From: Caldilineae bacterium
Lineage (GTDB): Bacteria; Chloroflexota; Anaerolineae; J102
Direction: 5' to 3'
Assembly: GCA_003694905.1 (NCBI GenBank)
Contig: RFJM01000033.1
Coordinates: forward strand, 1 to 13,127
Length of the DNA stretch: 13,127 bases
Part shown: positions 1-7,077 of the stretch, in pieces
How positions within the stretch are numbered: the first letter of the stretch is position 1
How the letters are laid out: each line of letters begins with the position of its first letter
Made by a program: the position numbers and the translations under genes
The notes under the pieces: generated by a model
Told to the model about the DNA's origin: nothing
The model's database searches: none
The model's input: only the letters and a program-made list of their open reading frames with translations

Positions 1-1234
1 GTGTGGGGGTGGGGGTTGGCCCCGAAGCAGCTACGGCGCTGAGCGCAGCGTAGGCATCGACCAGGCCGTAACCGTAGAAGGCATCGTAGCCGGGGTCGCC
101 CAGATCGACGGCGGTGTTCTGAATGGCGTCCCGGATTTCGGTAGGCGACAGAGAGGGGTTGGCGCTTCGCATGAGCGCGACCAGGCCCGCTACATGCGGG
201 GCGGCCATCGAAGTGCCGGTCATGAACTGGTAGCCGCTGGGCTGTCCCAGTTTGCCGTAGGTGCTGTAGATGGTAGCCCCCGGAGCCATGACGTCGACAT
301 TGGGTCCGAAGTTGGACAGCGTCCAGCGGGCACCCTGATAGGTCGTTGCGCCGACGGCAATGACGTTCTCGAAGGCGGCAGGATAGCGGGGCGAATCGGT
401 ACCGTCGTTACCGGCCGCCACGACGACCACCGTGCCCAGGCTGTTGGCGTAGGCAATGGCATCTCGGGCCGTTTGCGAGTCTGCCGGACCGGACAGGCTC
501 ATGTTGATGACATCGGCACCGTGGTCCGCGGCCCAGATGATGCCCGCGGCCACCTCGCTCCACCAACCGCTGCCGTTCTGGTCCAGCACCTTTACGGGCA
601 TGATGCTGGCATTGCCGGCAATTCCTGCGATGCCTGTACCGTTGTTGATCGCGGCGGCGGCGATACCGGCCACATGGGTGCCATGGCCGTGGTCGTCGCT
701 GGGGTCACTATCCTGATTGACGAAATCCCAGCCTGCCAGGACACGGCCTGCGAACTCGGGATGTGAGAGATCGATGCCCGTATCGAGAATGGCGATGGTG
801 ACCTGCGAAGAGCCGGTAGTGATGTCCCAGGCAGCGGGAGCGTTGATCTGTTGGGGACCGTAGACCAGGTTCGGATCGTTGTAGTAGGGATCGTCGGGGT
901 CAAAGGTGATGGAGACCCTGGTATCGGGTTCAACGTAGCGAACGCCGGGGTCCTGGCGCAACGTTTGCAGCGCCTCCTCCAGTTGTTGGCGGGGCACTTC
1001 CACGACGATCCATCGTTGCTGCGGGCCGGTGTCTACCAGTTTTGCAGAGGCAACGGCGCTCAGTTTCGACGTGAGGGTGCTCCTTGCGGAGGTCTGCACT
1101 CCTACGATCAACCTCACCGTATCGGGTTGGTCGCCAAAGCCGTTGCCCAATGCCTGCGCATTTTGCACCGGTCGCAGACCAACCAGGATGATGAGGGAGA
1201 TGAGGAGAGCTATAAAGAAATGGCTGAGACGCAT
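1..1234 (-). CDS. Secreted subtilisin-like serine protease (peptidase S8), C-terminus cut by the window edge
   Basis: Extracellular endopeptidase of the subtilase family. The 411 visible residues show a signal peptide (1-28, MRLSHFFIALL... ending QNAQA), a propeptide-like region (about 30-115), then the catalytic domain with the full triad: Asp151 in AILDTGID, His184 in HGHGTHVAG, Ser342 in GTSMAAPHVAGL, and the oxyanion Asn276 in VVAAGNDG. The layout, with INAPAAWDITTGSSQ before the Asp strand, resembles thermitase/fervidolysin-type enzymes. After the domain ends (about 400) the sequence turns into a GPTPTPT linker, so an extra C-terminal domain probably follows outside the window. The start is set by GGAGG (1245-1241) six bases before ATG 1234. 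It follows the response regulator gene by 95 bp on the same strand; whether they share a transcript is unclear. The family call is secure; the substrate is not known. Confidence 0.95.
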   Translation of the reverse strand, partial: MRLSHFFIALLISLIILVGLRPVQNAQALGNGFGDQPDTVRLIVGVQTSARSTLTSKLSAVASAKLVDTGPQQRWIVVEVPRQQLEEALQTLRQDPGVRYVEPDTRVSITFDPDDPYYNDPNLVYGPQQINAPAAWDITTGSSQVTIAILDTGIDLSHPEFAGRVLAGWDFVNQDSDPSDDHGHGTHVAGIAAAAINNGTGIAGIAGNASIMPVKVLDQNGSGWWSEVAAGIIWAADHGADVINMSLSGPADSQTARDAIAYANSLGTVVVVAAGNDGTDSPRYPAAFENVIAVGATTYQGARWTLSNFGPNVDVMAPGATIYSTYGKLGQPSGYQFMTGTSMAAPHVAGLVALMRSANPSLSPTEIRDAIQNTAVDLGDPGYDAFYGYGLVDAYAALSAVAASGPTPTPT

Positions 1235-1310
1235 CGTTTGCCTCCGATGTCAAGGGTTGGTGTTGAGATGGACAGACATCCGGCAAACTGGGCGCTCGTA
1301 TCCTATCTCA

Positions 1311-1328
1311 AGGCGAGAGAACTCGCCT
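1311..1328 (-). terminator. Stem-loop just after the response regulator stop codon (weak terminator candidate)
   Basis: A perfect 7-bp stem, AGGCGAG (1311-1317) and CTCGCCT (1322-1328), with a 4-base loop begins one base after the TAG stop of the response regulator gene. No T-run follows on the minus strand (TGAGATAGG comes next), so it is not a standard intrinsic terminator. It could be a partial terminator, a 3'-end protecting hairpin, or chance. Confidence 0.35.
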
Positions 1329-1329
1329 G

Positions 1330-1977
1330 CTAAATCAGATTATGCTGCATAGCCGTTGTCACTGCTTCGATGCGGCTCTTCGCATTGAGCTTGTGAAGGA
1401 TTCGGCTTACGTGAAACTTGGCAGTCGAACGGCTGACGCCCAATTTGTCGGCTATCTCCGGGTTGCTGTAGCCCTTGACCATCAGTTCAAGGACTTCTCG
1501 TTCTCGCACCGACAGTTGCTGGATGGGAGCCTGCGGCAGTGTAGCCGCCTGGATGAGTACCTGTGCGGCCTCGGGGGAAAGGCTGGGTTTGCCTTCGGTC
1601 GCCGCACGAACGGCCTCGGCCAGGCGATCGGCTGAGACGCTCTTCATCAGATAGGCGATGGCTCCCGCTTCCATGGCCTGCTGGACGTGCTGCTTATCGT
1701 GATAGCTGGTCAGGACCACCACCTGGGTATCGGGATAGCGCTCGCGGATGATGCGGGTGGCCTTGATGCCGTCCATCACAGGCATGACCAGATCCATGAG
1801 TACGACATCGGGACGGAGTCTGGCACACAGTTCGACGGCCTCCTGGCCGTTTTCTGCTTCGCCGACCAGCAACAGGTCGTCTTCGAATTCCAACATGGTG
1901 GCCAGTCCGCTGCGCACGACGGCATGGTCGTCTACGATTAGAACGCGAATGGGTCTGGAACGGGCAGTCATCGACAT
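1330..1977 (-). CDS. NarL/FixJ-family response regulator, DNA-binding
   Basis: Two-component transcription regulator. With the start at 1977 it has 215 residues. The receiver domain (about 8-125) has the acidic pair DD in VLIVDDH, phospho-acceptor Asp62 in DVVLMDLVMPVMDG, Thr90 in VVLTSYHD and Lys112 in AYLMKSVSA. The LuxR-type helix-turn-helix (about 154-214) reads LSVREREVLELMVKGYSN...VSRSTAKFHVSRILHKLNAKSR. All switch residues are present, so it should be phosphorylatable. No histidine kinase is in the window, so it is a solo regulator here. Start choice is uncertain: ATG 1977 and ATG 1971 (MTARSRPIRVL) both lack a Shine-Dalgarno. The frame stays open to ATG 2226, but the upstream 80 residues look like untranslated sequence (no domain, Ser/Pro/Thr-rich). 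Family secure; target genes unknown. Confidence 0.93.
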   Translation of the reverse strand: MSMTARSRPIRVLIVDDHAVVRSGLATMLEFEDDLLLVGEAENGQEAVELCARLRPDVVLMDLVMPVMDGIKATRIIRERYPDTQVVVLTSYHDKQHVQQAMEAGAIAYLMKSVSADRLAEAVRAATEGKPSLSPEAAQVLIQAATLPQAPIQQLSVREREVLELMVKGYSNPEIADKLGVSRSTAKFHVSRILHKLNAKSRIEAVTTAMQHNLI

Positions 1978-2324
1978 ACTCTGGGGGGACGCGTAGCTGG
2001 GATAAAGCATAGAGATGCGAGAACGAAGGGGAGCAGTGGGTCGGACAGAGATAGGCTCGTGCATTTCGCGTTGTGGGGGGATGCAGCTCACGGCAGAAGG
2101 ACTCAGCGTTTCGTCTGCCGACTCAGGATGAGTGCGGAGGGTGTTGTAAGAATCGATGAACGGTGTTTCGATGACCGAGCAGGCGGAGCGATTCGCTGCG
2201 TCCAACTCTGCCGTGAGGCTGTCCACGGTGTTGCTTGGGCGTTCTCTTCATGTACCAGCATATAGCAAAAACGGGGTTGACACATCATGCATGTGGCGTG
2301 AATTACTACTGTCAAAGGGGATAG
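1978..2324. other. Intergenic region upstream of the response regulator
   Basis: About 350 bases with no convincing gene. Open frames exist on both strands (for example an N-terminal extension of the regulator up to 2226, and a plus-strand frame 2156-2377), but none gives a recognisable protein. The right end carries an inverted pair TTGACA (2277-2282) and TGTCAA (2310-2315) flanking CACAT-CATGC-ATGTG (2281-2295). That is a possible promoter/operator zone for the regulator, although I cannot see a good -10 box at a suitable distance from the minus-strand TTGACA. Confidence 0.4.
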
Positions 2325-2349
2325 AAAAAACCTGGCCATCTGGCCAGGT
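2325..2349 (-). terminator. Intrinsic terminator, second of a tandem pair ending the catabolic operon
   Basis: On the minus strand: ACCTGGCC-AGAT-GGCCAGGT, an 8-bp perfect stem with a 4-base loop (2349-2330), running directly into TTTTTT (2330-2325). The other orientation has no T-run, so it serves minus-strand transcripts arriving from the right. It lies 93 bp past the hydroxyacid dehydrogenase stop. Confidence 0.88.
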
Positions 2350-2367
2350 AAAATTGACCGTAGTCAG

Positions 2368-2406
2368 AAAAAAGTGAGCCGCCCTCGCTCAATGCGAGGA
2401 CGGCTC
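2368..2406 (-). terminator. Intrinsic terminator, first of a tandem pair ending the catabolic operon
   Basis: A 13-bp stem (2406-2394 with 2388-2376) and 5-base loop, followed on the minus strand by AC and TTTTTT (2373-2368). The single irregular pair (2382/2400) is a G-U wobble in the minus-strand RNA but a C-A mismatch in the plus-strand RNA, which supports the minus direction. It lies 35 bp beyond the dehydrogenase stop codon. Confidence 0.92.
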
Positions 2407-2441
2407 GGCCCAACAGAAGGAGAGAATGAAAAACGAAAGGG

Positions 2442-3410
2442 CTAAGGGAGCTTGTTCGCCTGCGCCGGTAACGGTTCGCCCCGCAAGCCTGCCAGCAGAT
2501 TGCGCACCGCGATCATGGCCATCTCGGTGCGTGTCGTCAGAGTTGCACTGGCGATGTGGGGTGTGACGATGCAGTTGGGGAGAGACAGGAGCTTGTGATC
2601 GGCCGGTAGCGGCTCAGGATCGGTGACATCCAGGGCGGCATAGGCGATCTGACCGCTCTTGAGCGCATCGTAGAGAGCTTCGGTATCTACAACCGGACCG
2701 CGCGAGGTATTGATGAGAATGGCCGTCGGCTTCATCAGGCCGAGGGTATGGGCATTGATCATCCCGCGGGTCTGGTCCGTCAGGTTGACGTGCACCGTCA
2801 GAAAATCGGCCTCGCGCAGGACGTCTTCCATTTCCATGTACTCGACGCCCAACGTTTTCTCGGCCTCGTGCTGGCGGAAGGCATCGTAGTAGATGACCCG
2901 CATGTCAAAACCCCGTGCCCGCCTGGCCACAGCCTGACCGATGCGCCCCATGCCGATGATGCCCAGGGTAGCACCGTAGACCTCGGCCCCCATCAACAGG
3001 GTCAGGCCCCAGGTGGTCCATTTACCGGCCTTGACATACTCGATGCCCTCGCCGACCCGGCGTGCCGCGGCCATCAACAGAGTCCAGGCGAAATCGGCCG
3101 TCGCATCGGTCAGCACCCCCGGCGTGTGCCCGACCGGGATCCCGCGCTGGGTGGCGGCTTCGATGTCGATATTGTCGAAACCGACCGCGATCTGGCTGAT
3201 GACCTTGAGTTTGGGTGCCGCGTCCATCAGGGCTGCATCGATACGGTCCGTGAGCAGACACATCAGCCCTTCCTTGTCGCGGATGTGCTCCACGATCGTC
3301 TCGTAGGGCGGGGGGAATTCCTCGTCCCAGATGTCGACCTCACAGGCTTCTAGCAGGGCCTGCATCGCTTGCTCGGGAAGGTGACGGGTGACGTAAACTT
3401 TGGGTTTCAT
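2442..3410 (-). CDS. D-isomer-specific 2-hydroxyacid dehydrogenase (glyoxylate/hydroxypyruvate reductase type)
   Basis: Cytosolic NAD(P)-dependent oxidoreductase interconverting a D-2-hydroxyacid and a 2-oxoacid, for example glycerate/hydroxypyruvate or glycolate/glyoxylate. The 322 residues match the usual length. Visible are the dinucleotide motif GMGRIG (153-158) and the catalytic set Arg237 (INTSRGPVVD), Glu266 (DVTDPEP) and His285 (VTPHIASAT). Asp176 after the YY at the end of the second Rossmann strand suggests NAD(H) rather than NADP(H). Start 3410 is chosen because GAGG (3420-3417) sits six bases upstream; ATG 3452 is also possible and would overlap the cyclase stop as TAATG, but it adds a Pro-rich 14-residue tail unlike the family. 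It is the last gene of the operon, 41 bp after the cyclase gene and followed by two terminators. In this context it probably handles a short hydroxyacid made from the imported sugar. Confidence 0.93.
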   Translation of the reverse strand: MKPKVYVTRHLPEQAMQALLEACEVDIWDEEFPPPYETIVEHIRDKEGLMCLLTDRIDAALMDAAPKLKVISQIAVGFDNIDIEAATQRGIPVGHTPGVLTDATADFAWTLLMAAARRVGEGIEYVKAGKWTTWGLTLLMGAEVYGATLGIIGMGRIGQAVARRARGFDMRVIYYDAFRQHEAEKTLGVEYMEMEDVLREADFLTVHVNLTDQTRGMINAHTLGLMKPTAILINTSRGPVVDTEALYDALKSGQIAYAALDVTDPEPLPADHKLLSLPNCIVTPHIASATLTTRTEMAMIAVRNLLAGLRGEPLPAQANKLP

Positions 3411-3451
3411 GGCGATCCTCGCGGGTGGATGGTGTGGAGAGAGAGAAGGCA

Positions 3452-4114
3452 TTATACAACGGCAACGGCGCGCACGGTAATCCCTTCCAGACCCGCGATG
3501 GCCGGTGGCAGGGCTACGAGCAGAAAACGATCCTGGGGAATCTGTTCCAGGTTGGTGAGGCTCTCGATATACACTACGCCGGCCTCAAACAGGGGGAGAT
3601 GATTGAGCCTGTCGGGCCGGTCGGGGTTCATGGCGCCGGGCGTGTCGATGCCGTACATCTTGATGCCGTGACCGACCACCCACCGCAACGCCTCTTCGCT
3701 TAGGTAGGGGGGATGCAGGTAGGTGGGGGTGCCGTAGTGGCGTGACCAGCCCGTCCAGGCCACTACCGCGTCCCCCTGCCGGATCCCTCCGGCGCGGGTG
3801 GCCGCCTCCTGCACCGCGTCCAGCGGGATGGCCTGATGTTCGCCGTAGCCGCGCACATCCAGCCGCACAGCCTGAGCCACGTATTGTTGAGCGGGGATCT
3901 GGGCGAGGTCGGCGCCGTCTTCCAGGCAGTGGTAGGGTACCTCGAGATGGGTGCCCAGATGATTGTCCATCCCGATGTAGTGCATGACGTACCACCCCTC
4001 TTCGCGGGGGGCGCCGGTGATCTGGGTGGCCTCCAGGCGCTCCAGGCTGAGCCGGCGGGCCTCATGCCCCGGACGGAGTTGGTGAGACAGATCGATGATC
4101 TGATGAAACAGCAT
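3452..4114 (-). CDS. Cyclase-family metal-dependent hydrolase (kynurenine formamidase-like, PF04199)
   Basis: Member of the family that includes bacterial kynurenine formamidase and isatin hydrolase, metal enzymes that open amides, lactams or similar bonds. In 220 residues (normal length) one sees the metal motif His52-x-GTHx-Glu58-x-Pro-x-His62 (HLGTHLEVPYH), TGWS (121-124), YGIDTPG (154-160), and the C-terminal His172...Glu184 block HLPLFEAGVVYIESLTNL. The usual Asp of HxGTHxD is Glu here. The start ATG 4114 has GGAGG five bases upstream and lies inside the transketolase C-subunit gene (53-bp overlap), so the two are probably translationally coupled. No tryptophan genes are near; the sugar context suggests it may act on a lactone or related ester in the sugar pathway. 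That role is inference. Confidence 0.88.
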   Translation of the reverse strand: MLFHQIIDLSHQLRPGHEARRLSLERLEATQITGAPREEGWYVMHYIGMDNHLGTHLEVPYHCLEDGADLAQIPAQQYVAQAVRLDVRGYGEHQAIPLDAVQEAATRAGGIRQGDAVVAWTGWSRHYGTPTYLHPPYLSEEALRWVVGHGIKMYGIDTPGAMNPDRPDRLNHLPLFEAGVVYIESLTNLEQIPQDRFLLVALPPAIAGLEGITVRAVAVV

Positions 4115-5150
4115 GCTTGCCTCCGAAGAATGCCTGTTTGCGAACCCACACTTTGCGGGCAGCTTCGATGATGAATGGCGTATCCAGCCCGTACTTGTGG
4201 ATCACCTCCAGATAGGGCCCTGACTCGGCAAACTGGTCGCGCACTCCCACCCGTTCCATGGGGATAGGGTTGTGCTCGACCAGCAGTTCGGCCACGGCAC
4301 TGCCCAGGCCGCCGAAGATCACGTTGTTCTCGGCGGTGACAATAGCGCCTGTCTCGCGTGCAGCCTGCAGGATGGTCTCTTCATCCAACGGCTTCAGGGT
4401 GTGGCAATCGATTACCCGAACGCTCAGGCCCTCTTTCGCCAGGGCTTCGGCCGCCGCCAGGGAAAAGGCGACCAGGTCGCGCAACGCCACAATGGTCAGG
4501 TCGCTGCCCTCGCGGATTACCACGGCCCTGCCGATCTCGAAGGGGTAGTCCTCGGTATAGAGGAGAGGCACCGGATCGCGGGTGAAGCTGATGTAGGCCG
4601 GACCCTCATATTCCGCCATGGCCCAGATGGCCTTCTTGCACGAGACGGAGTCGGCCGGAACGATCACCGTGGAGTTGGCGATGCAACGCATGATAGAGAG
4701 ATCCTCCTGCCCCTGGTGGGTGGCACCGTCAGGGCCGGGGGTGATGCCGCCGTGGCTGGCCGCGATCTTGACGTTCAGCCGGGGATAGTGGATGCTGTTG
4801 CGTACCTGGTCGAGGGCACGCATGGTGGCGAAGACCGCGTAGGTCGAAGCGAAGGGGATGAGGCCGGTGGTGGCCATGCCCGCGGCCGCCGCCATCATGT
4901 TCTGTTCGGCCACACCGAAGTTGAACCATCGCTCGGGAAAGCGCTCGCCGAAGAGATTGGTCTTGATGGATTTGGACACATCGGCGTCAAGCACGACCAC
5001 ATCGGGATTGGCTGCGCCCACCTCCAGGATCGCCTCGGCGTAGGCATAGCGCGTGGCCTGCTTCTCCACATCCGCGAAAGGATCATCCCGGTCGAGCCGC
5101 TCGATGATCTCGGGGCGCACGTAATGATAGACAGAAGGATTGACGCTCAT
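4062..5150 (-). CDS. Transketolase, C-terminal subunit (pyrimidine-binding and C-terminal domains)
   Basis: Second half of a split, thiamine-diphosphate-dependent transketolase that moves a C2 ketol unit between sugars. The 362 residues contain the pyrimidine-binding domain with the cofactor-activating Glu82 (FNFGVAEQNM), SHGGITPGPDGATHQ (132-146), and the transketolase C domain with VIDCHTLKPLD (247-256) and NNVIFGGLGSAVAE (275-288). It needs the N subunit encoded just upstream. The genes overlap as TGATG (5152-5148), with GGAGG seven bases before the ATG. Compared with the roughly 310-330 residues usual for this subunit there is a long N-terminal leader (about 30 residues before the first core helix) and a tail after about 335 (VRKQAFFGGKH...TPSGA). 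The tail largely corresponds to the overlap with the cyclase gene. Substrate cannot be read from the sequence; the operon suggests a catabolic ketose rather than the pentose phosphate cycle. Confidence 0.95.
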   Translation of the reverse strand: MSVNPSVYHYVRPEIIERLDRDDPFADVEKQATRYAYAEAILEVGAANPDVVVLDADVSKSIKTNLFGERFPERWFNFGVAEQNMMAAAAGMATTGLIPFASTYAVFATMRALDQVRNSIHYPRLNVKIAASHGGITPGPDGATHQGQEDLSIMRCIANSTVIVPADSVSCKKAIWAMAEYEGPAYISFTRDPVPLLYTEDYPFEIGRAVVIREGSDLTIVALRDLVAFSLAAAEALAKEGLSVRVIDCHTLKPLDEETILQAARETGAIVTAENNVIFGGLGSAVAELLVEHNPIPMERVGVRDQFAESGPYLEVIHKYGLDTPFIIEAARKVWVRKQAFFGGKHAVSSDHRSVSPTPSGA

Positions 5151-5989
5151 CAGGCTGCCTCCTTGATTTCTTTGAGGGCGATCTCGGCCTGTTCCGTCGT
5201 AGGGGCTTTGCCGTGCCAGGCAGGAACGTTCTCCATGAAGGAGACCCCTTTGCCCTTGACGGTATGGGCAATGACGCAGGTGGGCTTGCCTTTGATGGTC
5301 AGGGCCGTCTCCAGGGCTTCGACAATCTGGGCCATGTCGTGACCGTCTATTTCCAATACGTGCCAGCCGAAGGCCCGCCACTTGTCGTTCAGGGGATCCA
5401 CCGGCATTTCTTCCGCCACGAACCAGTCATTTTGAATGCCGTTCTTGTCCACGATCACGGTGAGGTTGTCCAGATGCCACTTGTTACCGGCCATGGCCGC
5501 CTCCCAGACCGAGCCTTCCTGGCATTCGCCATCGCCCACCACGACCCACACGTGGTAATCCTTGCCGCGCAGCTTGCCGCTGAGCGCCATGCCCACGCCG
5601 GCACAGATCCCTTGACCCAGTGAGCCCACGGTCATGTCCACACCGGGTGTCTTCTTCATATCGGCATGCCCTTGAAGAATGCTGCCCAGTTTGCGTAAGG
5701 TCCTCAGATGGGCCTTGTCGAAGAAACCGCGTTCGGCCAGCGCCGCATACCAGACCGGGCAGGCATGGCCCTTGGAAAGGATGAAGCGATCGCGGTCCGG
5801 CCATCCGGGATTTTCCGGATCCACCCGCAGCATGCGGAAATAGAGGGCGGTGACGATGTCGGCCGCGGAGAGAGAGCCGCCGGGGTGGCCCGACTGGGCC
5901 TCATGGATCATCTCGATGATGTCCGTGCGGATGATCTTGGCCATCTCTTTGAGTTCGGGAACAGACATGGGTTTGAAATCGCTGCTCAT
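5150..5989 (-). CDS. Transketolase, N-terminal subunit (thiamine diphosphate pyrophosphate-binding domain)
   Basis: First half of the split transketolase. The 279 residues match the usual length of this subunit. Key elements are His35 in SGHPGGSLS, His75 in LSKGHA, GSLGQG (122-127), and the ThDP/Mg site GDGECQEG (152-159) running to Asn183 in VDKNGIQ. The start ATG 5989 has GAGG upstream (about 5998-5995). It lies 51 bp after the zinc dehydrogenase gene, with no terminator between them. Split transketolases occur both as housekeeping enzymes and in dedicated sugar pathways such as apulose-4-phosphate transketolase; its location inside an ABC-transporter operon favours the latter kind of role. 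Confidence 0.96.
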   Translation of the reverse strand: MSSDFKPMSVPELKEMAKIIRTDIIEMIHEAQSGHPGGSLSAADIVTALYFRMLRVDPENPGWPDRDRFILSKGHACPVWYAALAERGFFDKAHLRTLRKLGSILQGHADMKKTPGVDMTVGSLGQGICAGVGMALSGKLRGKDYHVWVVVGDGECQEGSVWEAAMAGNKWHLDNLTVIVDKNGIQNDWFVAEEMPVDPLNDKWRAFGWHVLEIDGHDMAQIVEALETALTIKGKPTCVIAHTVKGKGVSFMENVPAWHGKAPTTEQAEIALKEIKEAA

Positions 5990-6040
5990 AAACAGACCTC
6001 GTTCTTGTGGATTAGGGGTGCATTGTTGGCCGGAACAGGC

Positions 6041-7075
6041 TCAGGGATAGGTAAGCACGACTTTGATGGCGCCATCGGCCTTGGTCGCAGCCAGCTCCAT
6101 CCCGCGTTGCGCTTCGTCGATGGGCAGGATGTGGGTAACGATGCCTTCGACATCGACCCGTGCTTCCGCCGCAAGCGCTATGGCCTCCTCCACGTCCTGG
6201 TGGTTGCTCATGCTGCTGCCGATGAGATGGCGCTCTTTGCCGATGATGTCGTAGGCCCGGAGACTGAGGGGAGCGGCCGTGAGCAGGGCGACCAGCACGA
6301 TGACCCCGCGGGGCTTCGCCATCTCCACGGCCTGGTGCACCAGCTCCCCCTCGTCCGCGGTCACGAAAACCACATCCGCGCCTTCACCCTGCGTCAGGGA
6401 GCGCACCTCGTCCACCACCCTGCCGTTGGGCAGCAGGATGTCGTGGGTAGCACCCAGGCGCTCGCGTGCGGCGTCGAGACAGTGCTGGCGGATGTCGGCG
6501 ACGATGACGGGATCGGCACCGCGGGCGTGGCACACGCCGGCGAGCAGACCCCCAATAGAGCCACTGCCCAGGATAACGGCACTCTGGCCGGGGCTCAGGC
6601 CGGCGCGCCGCGCCACATGCACGCCCACGGTCAGGGGTTCGATCAGCGCGCCCTGCACGAAGCTGAAGTGGTCGGGCAAGGGGAAGACGGATGCTTCAGG
6701 CGCGACGAAGTATTCGGCAAAGGCACCGGGCCAGGCGGGGGTGCCCAACACTTTCTTGTGCGGACAGAGGTTGATGTCGCCATTGCGGCAGAATATGCAG
6801 GCACCGCACGGCCATTGCGGGTCGACAATGACCCGGTCGCCTACCCGAACGCGTGTCACCTGCTCCCCCACCTCCACCACGACCCCGGCCGCTTCGTGAC
6901 CGAGAATGCACGGCGGTGTGCGGTAGGGATGGGTGCCCTCAAAGGCATGGACCTCGGAGCCGCAGATGCCGACGGCTTTGGTCTGGACCAGGATCTGGTC
7001 GGGTGCGGTTAGGCGGGGCCGGTCGATGGTTGTGATACTCAGCCGGCCCACCGCCTCCAGTTGCACGGCTTTCAT
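6041..7075 (-). CDS. Zinc-dependent alcohol/polyol dehydrogenase (MDR superfamily, sorbitol/threonine dehydrogenase-like)
   Basis: NAD(P)-dependent oxidation of a secondary alcohol, probably on a sugar or polyol. Its 344 residues show the catalytic zinc ligands Cys38 (GICGSE), His60-Glu61 (LGHEAAG) and Glu146 (LIEPLTV), and the full structural zinc set Cys90, Cys93, Cys96, Cys104 (WPCGACIFCRNGDINLC). The Rossmann motif is GSGSIG (170-175), and Asp194 in VADI favours NAD(H). The start ATG 7075 lies two bases after the TGA of the second permease gene, so they are almost certainly co-transcribed and coupled. A longer open frame to 7708 exists only because the permease gene is open in this frame. 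The L-threonine dehydrogenase and sorbitol dehydrogenase branches are the nearest relatives I can name; the real substrate is probably the imported compound or its derivative. Confidence 0.94.
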   Translation of the reverse strand: MKAVQLEAVGRLSITTIDRPRLTAPDQILVQTKAVGICGSEVHAFEGTHPYRTPPCILGHEAAGVVVEVGEQVTRVRVGDRVIVDPQWPCGACIFCRNGDINLCPHKKVLGTPAWPGAFAEYFVAPEASVFPLPDHFSFVQGALIEPLTVGVHVARRAGLSPGQSAVILGSGSIGGLLAGVCHARGADPVIVADIRQHCLDAARERLGATHDILLPNGRVVDEVRSLTQGEGADVVFVTADEGELVHQAVEMAKPRGVIVLVALLTAAPLSLRAYDIIGKERHLIGSSMSNHQDVEEAIALAAEARVDVEGIVTHILPIDEAQRGMELAATKADGAIKVVLTYP

Positions 7076-7077
7076 GC

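Noticed and set aside
1972..2226. N-terminal extension of the response regulator to ATG 2226
   Set aside because: The 80-odd extra residues have no domain and are Ser/Pro/Thr-rich, and receiver domains of this family start a few residues before VLIVDDH.
2156..2377. Plus-strand frame 2156-2377 as a small gene
   Set aside because: It runs through the minus-strand terminator, has no ribosome site and no recognisable protein.
5713..7012. Long plus-strand open frame of 434 codons opposite the dehydrogenase and transketolase genes
   Set aside because: It is His/Asp/Gly-rich, has no family features, and mirrors the codon bias of the real minus-strand genes.
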